From Clostridia bacterium (GTDB taxonomy: Bacteria > Bacillota > Clostridia > Oscillospirales > CAG-272): a DNA stretch of 64,000 nt. The position numbers and the translations under genes were made by a program. Shown piece after piece: positions 51,537 through 59,691 of this stretch. Under the pieces are notes generated by a model. It was not told the origin of the DNA and ran no database searches. It saw only the letters and a list, made by a program, of their open reading frames with translations. The stretch spans positions 62,001 to 126,000 of the forward strand of contig JAGASS010000033.1 in assembly GCA_017621655.1 (NCBI GenBank), in the 5' to 3' direction. Numbering within the stretch: the first letter of the stretch is position 1; each line of letters starts with the position of its first letter.

Positions 51537-53438
51537 ATGATAGCACTCAACTGTGAGAGCGTTTCCCTTTCCTTCGGCACGGACGACGTCTTAAAGGACG
51601 TTTCTTTTGCCGTTCAGGAGGGTGAAAAGCTCGGCATTATCGGCGTGAACGGCGCAGGAAAATCGTCGCTCTTTTCGATAATTTCCGGCAAGCGCGAGCC
51701 GAGTGGCGGCGCTTACTATATTGCAAAAAATCATACTGTCGGCATGCTTGAGCAGAATATCGCTTATGAAAGCTCAAGGACGATCCTTGAAGAAGCATAT
51801 TCAGCGTTTTCCGAGCTGATCGAGGACGAAAAGCGTCTTGAGGAGCTTCGTGCTCAGGCGCAGAAAAGCGGCAGCGAGGAGGACGCAAGGCGTTTTTCTT
51901 CTTTGCAGGAAAGCTTCACACAGCGCGGCGGGTACGAGTTTCGCTCGCGCTGCAAGGGGATCCTTAAAAACCTCGGGCTTCCCGAGGTATTCTGGGACAA
52001 GCCCGTTTCCTCTCTCAGCGGTGGGCAAAAGACTCGTCTGTCGCTTACCTGCTTGCTTCTTTCCGACCCAGATATTCTGATGCTTGACGAGCCGACAAAC
52101 CATCTTGACGTTTCGGCTCTGTTTTGGCTCGAGAATTATCTTAAGGCAAGCAAAAAGACGGTTCTTATAGTTTCGCACGACCGTTATTTTCTTGACAGCA
52201 TCGTTGACTCGGTGCTTGAAATCGAAAACTGCAAGGGCAAACTTTATAAAGGTAATTACACCGATTACGTAAAGCAAAAAGAGGTCGACCGAGAGCTCGA
52301 GGAGCGTCACTACCGCAATCAGCAGAAGGAAATAAAGCGAATCGAAGCGTATATTGAGCAGCAGAGACGTTGGAACCGCGAGCGAAACATCATTGCCGCG
52401 GAGAGCCGTCAGAAGCAGCTTGACAAGATGGAGAAGTTAGACAAGCCCGAGGCGCTTCCCGATACCGTCCGTATGCGCTTTGAGCTTTCGGGCGAAAGCG
52501 GAAACGACGTTATGTCCGTTAACCGCCTACGCAAGGCGTATCCCGCGAAATTGCTCTTTGATAACGTGACCTTTCAGGTCAAAAAGCACGACCGTCTGTT
52601 TATCACCGGCGAAAACGGTTGCGGAAAATCGACGCTTATAAAGATCCTTGCCGGACGGCTTGGCGCCGATTTCGGATCTGTGCTTCTTGGCTCGAACGTA
52701 AAGATCGGTTACTACGATCAGGAAAATCAGGATCTTCATCCGTCAAGCACTGTTCTTGACGAGCTTTGGGACACTTATCCGACAATGACGGAGACACTTT
52801 TGCGCAACACGCTTGCTTTGTTTCTATTCAAAGGCGACGACGTTTACAAACGCGTGTCGCTTCTCAGCGGCGGCGAAAAGGCGCGTCTCACGCTTGCAAA
52901 GCTTATGCTCTCGAAAATGAACCTGCTCATCCTTGACGAGCCAACGAACCATCTTGATATCGTTTCGCGTGAGCGTCTTGAAAAGGCGATAGCTGAGTTT
53001 GAGGGAACGGTAATTGCCGTTTCGCACGACCGTTATTTCGTTAACAAGCTTGCGACGCGAATCGCCGATTTCGGAACCTTTGAAAGCGGCAGCGTCTACG
53101 TCTATGAGGGTAATTATCAGTCGTTCCTCGATTACAAGAAGTCACTTCAGGCAGGCGACGGAAAAACCGCCAAGGTCGAGGTAATGACTGCATCTAAGGA
53201 GCAGTATCTGAACGCCAAGCGCGACCTAGCCGACAAAAGAAAGCAGGAGCGCAAGATAAATAAGGCAAAGGAAGATATTGAAAAGCTCGAAAAACGCATT
53301 GAGGAAATTAACGAGGAAATGTCGGGCGACGCCGCGTTTGACCACGTCAAGCTCGCTTCCCTTTCGACTGAGCTGAGCGAATGTGAAGAAAAACTGATGG
53401 AGCTTTACGAGCTTCTTGACGGCTTATCCGAGCTATAA
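51537..53438 (+). CDS. ABC-F family ATP-binding protein, Uup/YdiF-like
   Basis: A 633-residue soluble protein with two complete cassettes: Walker A GVNGAGKSS and GENGCGKST, signatures LSGGQ and LSGGE, and both Walker B glutamates intact (LDEPTNHLD twice). Between them lies the P-site linker (about 235-310), and the C-terminus (about 540-633) is a charged coiled coil, as in Uup and YdiF. The expected role is in translation or ribosome-linked quality control. It is the complete counterpart of the degenerate ABC-F at 42417-44030. The end of the ogg operon; a hairpin follows. Confidence 0.92.
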   Translation: MIALNCESVSLSFGTDDVLKDVSFAVQEGEKLGIIGVNGAGKSSLFSIISGKREPSGGAYYIAKNHTVGMLEQNIAYESSRTILEEAYSAFSELIEDEKRLEELRAQAQKSGSEEDARRFSSLQESFTQRGGYEFRSRCKGILKNLGLPEVFWDKPVSSLSGGQKTRLSLTCLLLSDPDILMLDEPTNHLDVSALFWLENYLKASKKTVLIVSHDRYFLDSIVDSVLEIENCKGKLYKGNYTDYVKQKEVDRELEERHYRNQQKEIKRIEAYIEQQRRWNRERNIIAAESRQKQLDKMEKLDKPEALPDTVRMRFELSGESGNDVMSVNRLRKAYPAKLLFDNVTFQVKKHDRLFITGENGCGKSTLIKILAGRLGADFGSVLLGSNVKIGYYDQENQDLHPSSTVLDELWDTYPTMTETLLRNTLALFLFKGDDVYKRVSLLSGGEKARLTLAKLMLSKMNLLILDEPTNHLDIVSRERLEKAIAEFEGTVIAVSHDRYFVNKLATRIADFGTFESGSVYVYEGNYQSFLDYKKSLQAGDGKTAKVEVMTASKEQYLNAKRDLADKRKQERKINKAKEDIEKLEKRIEEINEEMSGDAAFDHVKLASLSTELSECEEKLMELYELLDGLSEL

Positions 53439-53440
53439 AA

Positions 53441-53471
53441 AATAACCTGCGGATTTTTCCGCAGGTTATTA
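53441..53471 (+). terminator. Hairpin terminator after the second ABC-F gene
   Basis: AATAACCTGCGGA, loop TTTT and TCCGCAGGTTATT form a perfect 13-bp stem; the following tail is AT-rich rather than a pure T run. Confidence 0.7.
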
Positions 53472-53491
53472 AAATATTTTGCAAAAAACAC

Positions 53492-53520
53492 TTGACAAAT
53501 CGTTTTTAATCTGCTATAAT
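53492..53520 (+). promoter_or_regulatory. Promoter of the tRNA-Thr gene
   Basis: TTGACA, a 17-base spacer ending in TGC and TATAAT, exact consensus, 13 bp before the mature tRNA. Confidence 0.88.
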
Positions 53521-53533
53521 ATCAACCGTTGAC

Positions 53534-53609
53534 GCTGCTATGGCTCAGTTGGTAGAGCACATCCTTGGTAAGGATGAGGTCATCAGTTCGACTCTGATTA
53601 GCAGCTCCA
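53534..53609 (+). tRNA. tRNA-Thr (anticodon GGT)
   Basis: A 76-base cloverleaf: acceptor GCTGCTA / TAGCAGC, D stem GCTC / GAGC, anticodon stem CATCC / GGATG with loop TTGGTAA and anticodon GGT, T arm ATCAG-TTCGACT-CTGAT, discriminator T and genomically encoded CCA. Confidence 0.96.
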
Positions 53610-53610
53610 G

Positions 53611-53640
53611 CCCCGCACAATAGTGCGGGGTTTTATTTTT
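53611..53640 (+). terminator. Terminator of the tRNA-Thr gene
   Basis: CCCCGCAC, loop AATA and GTGCGGGG followed by TTTTATTTTT. Confidence 0.92.
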
Positions 53641-53652
53641 GATCATTTTATC

Positions 53653-53681
53653 TTGACATTTGCCCAAAAATCTGCTATATT
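53653..53681 (+). promoter_or_regulatory. Promoter of the candidate small RNA
   Basis: TTGACA, a 17-base spacer ending in TGC and TATATT. The predicted start, seven bases on, falls at G53688, the first base of the stem below. Confidence 0.78.
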
Positions 53682-53687
53682 CTTCTT

Positions 53688-53759
53688 GAGAACATCTTCT
53701 CGAATAGTCGCTTGGGGATTAGACCCTCGTCTCATATTCAGAAGGTGTTCTCCTTTTTT
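53688..53759 (+). ncRNA. Candidate structured small RNA, ~72 nt, family unknown
   Basis: Between a consensus promoter and a T6 tail lies one self-contained fold. Arms 53688-53700 and 53740-53752 form 13 pairs (one G-U), and 53702-53706 with 53735-53739 add five more after a single bulged C, an 18-bp stem in all. The enclosed 28-base loop includes a short GGGG/CCCT hairpin with loop ATTAGA. The final stem plus T6 is a terminator, so transcript start and end coincide with the fold. There is no ORF. It does not match 6S, SRP, tmRNA, RNase P or riboswitch patterns known to me. Confidence 0.65.
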
Positions 53760-53760
53760 A

Positions 53761-53789
53761 TTGACTATCTAAAATTATTGTGATATACT
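53761..53789 (+). promoter_or_regulatory. Promoter of the zinc-ribbon membrane protein gene
   Basis: TTGACT, a 17-base spacer ending in TGA and TATACT, about 70 bp before the start at 53860, directly after the small RNA tail. Confidence 0.7.
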
Positions 53790-53859
53790 ATTGGTACTTA
53801 TACTAATATGTTGAAAGTACAAAGAGCTAGATTTAAAAAAAAATTAAAGGAAACTCACT

Positions 53860-55188
53860 ATGAACAACCAACAAAAAAAATACATCCCCGTTAATGACGC
53901 TCTGCCGACCAAAAAGTATTGGTTGATATTCTCCCTTGTCGCCATAGGGATTGCTCTTGTTTCGTTAGTTGCTGCCAACGCAGACATCGCGGCATACAAC
54001 AGCTCTCCCCTGCTCGAAGATTTAAGCCAAACTGAAAAGAACAACTTATTAGTCAGCGCATTTTTAGGTTCTCTCTTTGGAAGTGTTATCGCATGCGCTA
54101 TTGGGATTTTGTTAAATATCGCCTTTAGGCATATGGTTTGGCGCTGGAGATGGGTGTTAATATACGGCGGATCTGCATTTTTGGTATCAATTTTTGTTTC
54201 GTTTTTTATTTATGCGCTAAGCGATACACCATCAATATGGAGAATACCTAATATATGGATATTATTGTTTGGTTTATTCAGACGTGAATTCGTCAATACA
54301 CATGTCATTAATACACCGCAAAGCAAAACGCCGCAGTCCGTGTCCACCCTTACATCCGTTTCTTCTTCAAACGACATTTTTCCTTCCACTGTTTGCAATA
54401 TGTGCGGCAAAAAAATCAAAACGGGAGATAAGTTCTGCGAACATTGCGGAGCAGTCGTGAATTCCCAAAAGGAAACAACCGCAGCCACGCCTAAGATGGT
54501 TCGCTGTGATAAATGCGGCGCTTATTATATCTCCGCACCACGCTGCTCTTTTTGCGGAGATGAAAACAAAAAGTATTTTCCGTCTAATGTTATCGTAAGA
54601 GAAGATACATATATTTCAGACAATCAATCTGGACAAGCATTTGATTTGTCTGCATATCACTCCGCGCTCAAGCCCTTGCTAGACGAGATTTGTCCGCAGA
54701 CCACCGCTGAAGCGTTTGGTGAATACATGTCAAAACAGAGAAAGCGCGTAGAATTTGAATGTAAGTGTTTTTTATCCTTCTTGCATCACTTGGTGACTCG
54801 TGAAGATACGTATTCGGAAATCAACACTGACACCTACATAGCTAAATTCAACATTCCGACTGACGAGAGAGACGAATTTAATAGCCGCATTTGCGACTAT
54901 CTTGAAATTGATATGGGCGGAAGCACACTTCCTTATATGAATGCGATGCTCGACAAGCTCGAACCTTCAAAAGCAGAAAAAGCAAAAAGTTGCGACGCAA
55001 TAAACTACATCTATGCTTTCACTATATTCTGCGCTAACGCAAAAATGTATGTTGCCAAGCGCGACTTTAATGCCTTCTCCCACCTTTCACTTGATACATT
55101 TAATAATTTTTTCGGCAACAGCTCTAAAAATAATCTCCTCTTTGCCATAGAGACGTATCAACAACTAAAAGATTCTTCCGACAAATGA
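53860..55188 (+). CDS. Membrane protein with double zinc ribbon, unknown function
   Basis: A 442-residue protein: three hydrophobic segments (about 20-42, 68-88, 98-120), then a zinc ribbon CNMCGKKIKTGDKFCEHCG (about 183-201), a second CDKCGAYYISAPRCSFCG (about 214-231), and a soluble helical C-terminal domain (about 260-442) with no family I recognise. The ATG follows AAGGAAAC. Its base composition is more AT-rich than its neighbours, with frequent AAA, TTA and ATA codons, which suggests later acquisition next to the tRNA gene. The double ribbon echoes the other ribbon proteins in this region (51174-51530, 57012-59412). Confidence 0.75.
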   Translation: MNNQQKKYIPVNDALPTKKYWLIFSLVAIGIALVSLVAANADIAAYNSSPLLEDLSQTEKNNLLVSAFLGSLFGSVIACAIGILLNIAFRHMVWRWRWVLIYGGSAFLVSIFVSFFIYALSDTPSIWRIPNIWILLFGLFRREFVNTHVINTPQSKTPQSVSTLTSVSSSNDIFPSTVCNMCGKKIKTGDKFCEHCGAVVNSQKETTAATPKMVRCDKCGAYYISAPRCSFCGDENKKYFPSNVIVREDTYISDNQSGQAFDLSAYHSALKPLLDEICPQTTAEAFGEYMSKQRKRVEFECKCFLSFLHHLVTREDTYSEINTDTYIAKFNIPTDERDEFNSRICDYLEIDMGGSTLPYMNAMLDKLEPSKAEKAKSCDAINYIYAFTIFCANAKMYVAKRDFNAFSHLSLDTFNNFFGNSSKNNLLFAIETYQQLKDSSDK

Positions 55189-55348
55189 AATACTAGCCGC
55201 CCCTCAATCCCGCTCCTCTGCGGAGTAAATAAAGGGGAATTTTAGGGATGATTATAGAATCCACAATAAATGCTCCACACTGCATGGGGCAAGAGAGTGC
55301 GTTATTTTGTTTTATAATATCATTACTCTATTTTCCAAGGTGATTACT

Positions 55349-55840
55349 ATGGGACATTCCGAAAAACATCACAGTCATCATAAGAAAGAAAATATATGGC
55401 TCGGTGCATTAGGCGCATTTTTGTTTTCGCTCATCGGCGCGGCAACGTTTTTTCTTCTTAACGCAATAGGTCTTATTGAGTCGTTAAGCGGATTTATTAC
55501 CGTATTTTGCGCGATCAACGGCTATGCCATCTTTGCCAAAAAGGAAAGCAAAAGGGGCGTTATCATTTCGCTCGTTATTGCCGCCGTCGTTATCATAGTT
55601 TCTTGGTATTTCTGCTTCTGTCTTACCGCCGTTGATCAGATCAACGCAAAGGCAAGCGGGATGCCTGACGGCTTAAGAAGCACGACTACGCTTGGCGAGT
55701 TTTTGCCGCACAGCTTTGACGTAATCAAAAAACAGCCCGAGATGCTGATATCTCTCGGACTTTCGCTCGTCTTCGGTACGCTCGGCTATATCAGCCACGT
55801 AACGGGACTTTTCGGCTCAAAAAGATCCAAGAAGAACTAA
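55349..55840 (+). CDS. Small four-helix membrane protein, unknown function
   Basis: A 163-residue protein with a His-rich N-terminus (MGHSEKHHSHHKKE), four hydrophobic segments (about 20-40, 45-60, 68-90, 130-150) and a basic C-terminal end. No family recognised; the histidine-rich start could bind metal but may be incidental. The start is ATG 55349 after AAGGTG rather than the longer frame from 55307. It is followed two bases later by the YjbR-like gene. The 160 bp before it hold no clear promoter. Confidence 0.7.
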   Translation: MGHSEKHHSHHKKENIWLGALGAFLFSLIGAATFFLLNAIGLIESLSGFITVFCAINGYAIFAKKESKRGVIISLVIAAVVIIVSWYFCFCLTAVDQINAKASGMPDGLRSTTTLGEFLPHSFDVIKKQPEMLISLGLSLVFGTLGYISHVTGLFGSKRSKKN

Positions 55841-55842
55841 CC

Positions 55843-56217
55843 ATGACATCCTTACGAAAGCTTATTATTGACTACGCCGAGGCATCTTACGGCACGAGGG
55901 CGGAATACCCCTGGGAAAGTGCTCCCGGATATGCGGTGCTTCGTCACGAAAACGGCAAATGGTACTGCGTCATAATGGACATACGTGAGAGCAAGCTCGG
56001 GCTTAAGGGCAACGGGCTTATCGACGTAATGAACGTCAAATGCGATACGTTTCTACTCGGCACGTTCCTATCCCGTGACGGATATTTCCCGCCTTATCAC
56101 ATGACAAAGAACAGTAACTGGATAACGGTCTCACTTGACGGCAATATCGATATTGAACAAGTGAAATTCATGCTCGATATGAGCTACGAGATAATAGACA
56201 AAAAGAATAAAAAATAA
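55843..56217 (+). CDS. MmcQ/YjbR family protein
   Basis: A 124-residue protein of the YjbR double-wing-like fold. The pattern YAEASYGTRAEYPWESAPGYAVLRHENGKWYCVIMDI and the C-terminal MTKNSNWITVSLDG...DMSYEII match the family. DNA-binding or regulatory roles have been suggested for relatives but are not established. It is the second gene after the small membrane protein, with a terminator directly behind. Confidence 0.85.
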   Translation: MTSLRKLIIDYAEASYGTRAEYPWESAPGYAVLRHENGKWYCVIMDIRESKLGLKGNGLIDVMNVKCDTFLLGTFLSRDGYFPPYHMTKNSNWITVSLDGNIDIEQVKFMLDMSYEIIDKKNKK

Positions 56218-56246
56218 GCGCCTTCCAAGTGGAAGGCGCTTATATT
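56216..56246. terminator. Bidirectional terminator between the YjbR-like and TPM genes
   Basis: AAGCGCCTTCCA, loop AG and TGGAAGGCGCTT form a 12-bp stem followed by a T-rich tail. Confidence 0.85.
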
Positions 56247-56254
56247 TCTCAAAA

Positions 56255-56998
56255 TCAGAATTTTCCTCCGCGTCCTCCGCCGCGCGAGCCGCCTCCCGAG
56301 CCACGGGAGCCGGAATTAGTATCTGCGCGTCTGGTACGAACGATCGTACGGTAGAGATAAAGGTCGAGGTCCTTTGTCAAAACAAAGCTTCCGCTTCGTA
56401 CGTAATTTGACGCTGTCTTTTGAGGGCGCACGCTCTTGAGCTTGCTCTTCATCGAAAAAACGATAATAAGAGATATTACCGCGCCAATAATTGCCGCGAT
56501 AAGCAAGCTCCAAATAACGTCAAAGGAAAGCACACTGTCGCACGCGTCGGCATATGCCATAAAGCCCTTATAAAACTCGTCTTTTCTTAAGTGAGGAAGC
56601 ATTGCGTCTTCAAGCTCAGTCAGCTCGCTGTCTCCAAACTCATCCTCGGCTTCGCCGTAGGTGTATATGTAATAATCTCTCGTGTTTAGCGCGAGCAGGA
56701 GAAGCACGCCGCTTTTATCCTTGCCGAAGCCACGACCGTTATTATGATAATAGCTGTCGGCGTATGAATACGGTGTTTCAGTACCGAGGTCGTTGATTAT
56801 TACGATGGCAAAGTCCATCCTATGCTCTTTGATAAGGTGGATAAGCTTATTTACGAGGCGGTCTTCCTCATAATCGGACATCACGTCCGCTTCATCGACG
56901 ACGGGATAAGGTGGCATATCGGGTGAAGCAAAGGAAATGATCGGCATAATTAGCGACAGGATTATCGCAAGTACCGTTATTATCAGTGTCTTCTTCAT
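56255..56998 (-). CDS. TPM domain membrane protein (YgcG/YdjH-like)
   Basis: A 247-residue protein: signal peptide (about 1-25), external TPM domain (about 32-150, with VDEADVMSDYEEDRLVNKLIHL and GRGFGKDKSGVLLLLALNTRDYYI), a membrane helix (about 157-180) and a Ser/Gly/Arg-rich cytoplasmic tail. TPM proteins such as B. subtilis YdjH are membrane anchors for stress proteins. The start is ATG 56998; a GTG three codons earlier is an alternative. It is the last gene of a three-gene operon with the zinc-ribbon and SPFH genes. Confidence 0.85.
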   Translation of the reverse strand: MKKTLIITVLAIILSLIMPIISFASPDMPPYPVVDEADVMSDYEEDRLVNKLIHLIKEHRMDFAIVIINDLGTETPYSYADSYYHNNGRGFGKDKSGVLLLLALNTRDYYIYTYGEAEDEFGDSELTELEDAMLPHLRKDEFYKGFMAYADACDSVLSFDVIWSLLIAAIIGAVISLIIVFSMKSKLKSVRPQKTASNYVRSGSFVLTKDLDLYLYRTIVRTRRADTNSGSRGSGGGSRGGGRGGKF

Positions 56999-57011
56999 AT
57001 CCGTCACCGCC

Positions 57012-58094
57012 TTACATCAGCCACAGTAGGTATAAAAGCCCCATAGCGGCGGCAGTTATACCGGTAAACCAAAGACCGAGGTGCATGAAGAACGATTTTT
57101 TATCCATCGGCAGGTCACCGACGAATTTTCCCGTCTGTCCGTTCATTGCAAAGGTATACTTTTTACCCTTCCACTCTGTCGTCAAAAGCCACACGGGAAG
57201 AAGCGCATAGCGCACTCTGCCCGACGTCGTCTTTACGTAGGTGCGCTCGGGAATTACCGTTGCGTAGCCGATAGTCGTCGACATAAAGGCGTTTTCGGTG
57301 CTTCTTTTTATACGCTCGTTTGCTCGCGGCTGGCTTTGCTCAGACGTCACGTCGTACTTATCCGCAAGGAAGCCGGATAGGTATGCGGTCTTGAAATCGA
57401 CAGCTTCATCGAAATTATACGGCTCGATAGATTCCATCAGCGTATCGTCGAGCTTTTCAGAGCCATCAACAGGCACGTTATCAAAGGAGAGATTTCCCTC
57501 TCTGATAAGCGCATAATGGATCGTCTCGGTGTAGTTATAATTGCTGTCGCACCAGAAGCGTGTACGCGTAGCGTGATAGCGGATCTTTGCGTCTGCATCG
57601 GTATCGAAGAGCCAGAACGGCGCATAGATTCCCTTGACCTCGTTTATTCGGTTTTCATTTTTGAAGACCTTAGGAAGCAGTTTTTTACCCTTCAAATGTC
57701 CCTTAAGACCTTCTATAGCCGCCTTTTTATCTAGCTTGAAGGGAATGACGAGGTCGGGCATCAAGTCGCCGCTGAGGTTTCCGACGAAAACAACAGGGTT
57801 TCCGCAGTATGGGCAGGACGTCGCGGCGGTAACGTCCTCGCAGACTATCTCGCCGCCGCAGGACTTGCAGGAATAGACTGCCATTCCGTCGTCCTCGCTC
57901 CATTTATTCTCACTTTCGTTTTTCCACTCGAACTCGTCTTCTTTATCGTTACTGCGGTCCTCGGCAAGGTTTTTGACGCTTTCGACGTCAAACTCGGTAT
58001 CGCAGTAGGGGCATTTCATATTCTGCCCCTTTGTATTGAACTCTAGTTTTCCGCCGCAGGACGGACATTTATATTCGAGAATTTCGTTATCCAC
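57012..58094 (-). CDS. Zinc-ribbon (TFIIB-like) membrane protein, YdjG-like
   Basis: A 360-residue protein. Two zinc ribbons lie at the N-terminus: CPSCGGKLEFNTKGQNMKCPYC (about 10-31) and CKSCGGEIVCEDVTAATSCPYCG (about 74-96). A beta-rich central domain contains YAPFWLFDTDADAKIRYHATRTR, and a hydrophobic segment (about 335-357) ends the protein. It resembles B. subtilis YdjG, which works with TPM and SPFH proteins. It starts 16 bp after the SPFH stop and ends 13 bp before the TPM start, so the three are one transcript. Confidence 0.82.
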   Translation of the reverse strand: MDNEILEYKCPSCGGKLEFNTKGQNMKCPYCDTEFDVESVKNLAEDRSNDKEDEFEWKNESENKWSEDDGMAVYSCKSCGGEIVCEDVTAATSCPYCGNPVVFVGNLSGDLMPDLVIPFKLDKKAAIEGLKGHLKGKKLLPKVFKNENRINEVKGIYAPFWLFDTDADAKIRYHATRTRFWCDSNYNYTETIHYALIREGNLSFDNVPVDGSEKLDDTLMESIEPYNFDEAVDFKTAYLSGFLADKYDVTSEQSQPRANERIKRSTENAFMSTTIGYATVIPERTYVKTTSGRVRYALLPVWLLTTEWKGKKYTFAMNGQTGKFVGDLPMDKKSFFMHLGLWFTGITAAAMGLLYLLWLM

Positions 58095-58110
58095 TTGTTA
58101 CTCCGCGTTG

Positions 58111-59412
58111 TCAGATCATATCAGATGAGTTGAAGGGGTCTCCGCACTCAGGGCAGAACTTGGGGGGATTCGATTTATCCTCCGGCTCCCAGCCGCACTT
58201 ATTGCAACGGTAGGATGCCGCAATCGGCTTCTTGGCGCCGCAGTTTGAGCAGAAGTTGCCCTGATTTACCTGTCCGCAGGTACATTTCCAACCGCTTTCG
58301 GGCTTTTTAGTACCGCAGTTTTCGCAGAATTTGCCGCTGTTTTCCTGACCGCATGCGCATTTCCAGGTATTTGCAGACGCTGCCTGCGGAGCTGCCTGCT
58401 GCTGTGCCTGACCCATAGCGAAGAGATTCCCAGCGTTATTTCCGCCTGCGTTCATCGCCATTCCCATACCGACAAAGCCGTTCATTGCGCCGCCGTCGTT
58501 ATTTGCGGCTGCCTTCATAGCATCCGCCTGTGCGCCGACGAGAGTTGCCGCCGCCATAGTCGGATCGCGCATAATAGCAACGCGCTGTGCGTCCTGGATA
58601 AGCTTTTCCTCGTCCTCGGGAAGCGTGATCGGGTTGAGCGCGATGCTCTTTACCTTAAGACCGCGCAGGTCTGCCCATTTAGCGGAAAGCGCTTCGTTTA
58701 CTGCGTTTTCAAGCTCCGAGGTATATGCAATTATCTGATTCGGACGTATGCCGAAGGTCGAAAGCTTTGCAAGCGCAGGAGCAAGCGCGCTGATGAATTC
58801 TGTCTTAAGCTGAGCATCAAGCTCGTCGCGGCGGAATTCGCGTTCTACGTTTCCGCAAACGTTCTTATAGAAAAGAAGCGGGTTTGAGATAGTATAGGAA
58901 TAAATACCCGAGCAACGGACTGATACGTCAATATCAAGACCGATCTTATTATCTACAACTCTGAACGGAACGGGATTAGGCGTACCGAACTTATTGTCGT
59001 AAAGCTCCTTGGTATTGAAATAGTATACTCTCTGATCCTTGCCCGTGTCACCGCCATAGGTGAAACGCTTTCCTATCGTATCGAAGGTGTCAAGAAGCGT
59101 GTCACCGAGCTTACCGGTAAAGATACTCGGCTCGCTTGACGTGTCGTAGGTGTACTCACCCGGCTCAGCGCAGACCTCAACGACCTTTCCCTGCTCGACG
59201 ATCATCATGCACTGTCCGTCAGCTACCGCGATTCCCGAGCCATTGGAGATCACGTTATCGTGTCCGCTTTTATTAGAGGAGCGCTTGCTTGTTCTTTTCT
59301 GTCCCTTTACGACGAGAACGTCGTTTTCGAGCGCATCACAGTAGAAAAATTCCTTCCACTGATCGGCAAGTGTACCGCCGAGCGCGCCAATGCCTGCTTT
59401 AATAAGTCCCAT
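58111..59412 (-). CDS. SPFH domain protein with C-terminal zinc ribbons, YdjI-like
   Basis: A 433-residue protein of the virion-core-protein-like SPFH group. The SPFH domain (about 30-290) starts after the ALGGTLADQWKEFFYC region common to this group. An Ala/Gly/Gln-rich linker follows (about 290-350), then three cysteine ribbons: CACGQENSGKFCENCG, CTCGQVNQGNFCSNCG and a rubredoxin-like CNKCG...CPECG. It likely forms a membrane-associated scaffold on the cytoplasmic side. First gene of the operon, with a promoter at 59458-59486 and GGAGAAAA before the ATG. B. subtilis YdjI is the nearest named relative known to me. Confidence 0.87.
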   Translation of the reverse strand: MGLIKAGIGALGGTLADQWKEFFYCDALENDVLVVKGQKRTSKRSSNKSGHDNVISNGSGIAVADGQCMMIVEQGKVVEVCAEPGEYTYDTSSEPSIFTGKLGDTLLDTFDTIGKRFTYGGDTGKDQRVYYFNTKELYDNKFGTPNPVPFRVVDNKIGLDIDVSVRCSGIYSYTISNPLLFYKNVCGNVEREFRRDELDAQLKTEFISALAPALAKLSTFGIRPNQIIAYTSELENAVNEALSAKWADLRGLKVKSIALNPITLPEDEEKLIQDAQRVAIMRDPTMAAATLVGAQADAMKAAANNDGGAMNGFVGMGMAMNAGGNNAGNLFAMGQAQQQAAPQAASANTWKCACGQENSGKFCENCGTKKPESGWKCTCGQVNQGNFCSNCGAKKPIAASYRCNKCGWEPEDKSNPPKFCPECGDPFNSSDMI

Positions 59413-59457
59413 ATTGTTTTCTCCTTTTCGGATTTATTTCGGTTAACCGTTTATTAT

Positions 59458-59486
59458 ATTATATCAAGTATTTCTCCGTTTTTCAA
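59458..59486 (-). promoter_or_regulatory. Promoter of the SPFH operon
   Basis: TTGAAA, a 17-base spacer ending in TGA and TATAAT on the minus strand. Sigma-A-like; no sigma-W-type AAC/CGTA pair was seen. Confidence 0.8.
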
Positions 59487-59691
59487 TGGCAATGTACGCT
59501 TTTTTGAGTCAATTAGAGGCGTTAAAGGACAAAAAACGGCGGTTTTTACTCTTGTTTTGAAAATTATTGAGCCGTTTCATCGTTTTTTGGGATATTCCGA
59601 AAAAAACTTTATCGGCTTTTTTTCAAAACCTATTTATTTTTTTATATATTTATGATATAATATAATACTAAAAAGAATTTCGGAGGACGGT

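Noticed and set aside
53688..53759. 6S RNA, SRP RNA or riboswitch
   Set aside because: It is too short for 6S, lacks the SRP GGAA/GCAG core, and matches no riboswitch pattern known to me, so it was left as an unassigned small RNA.
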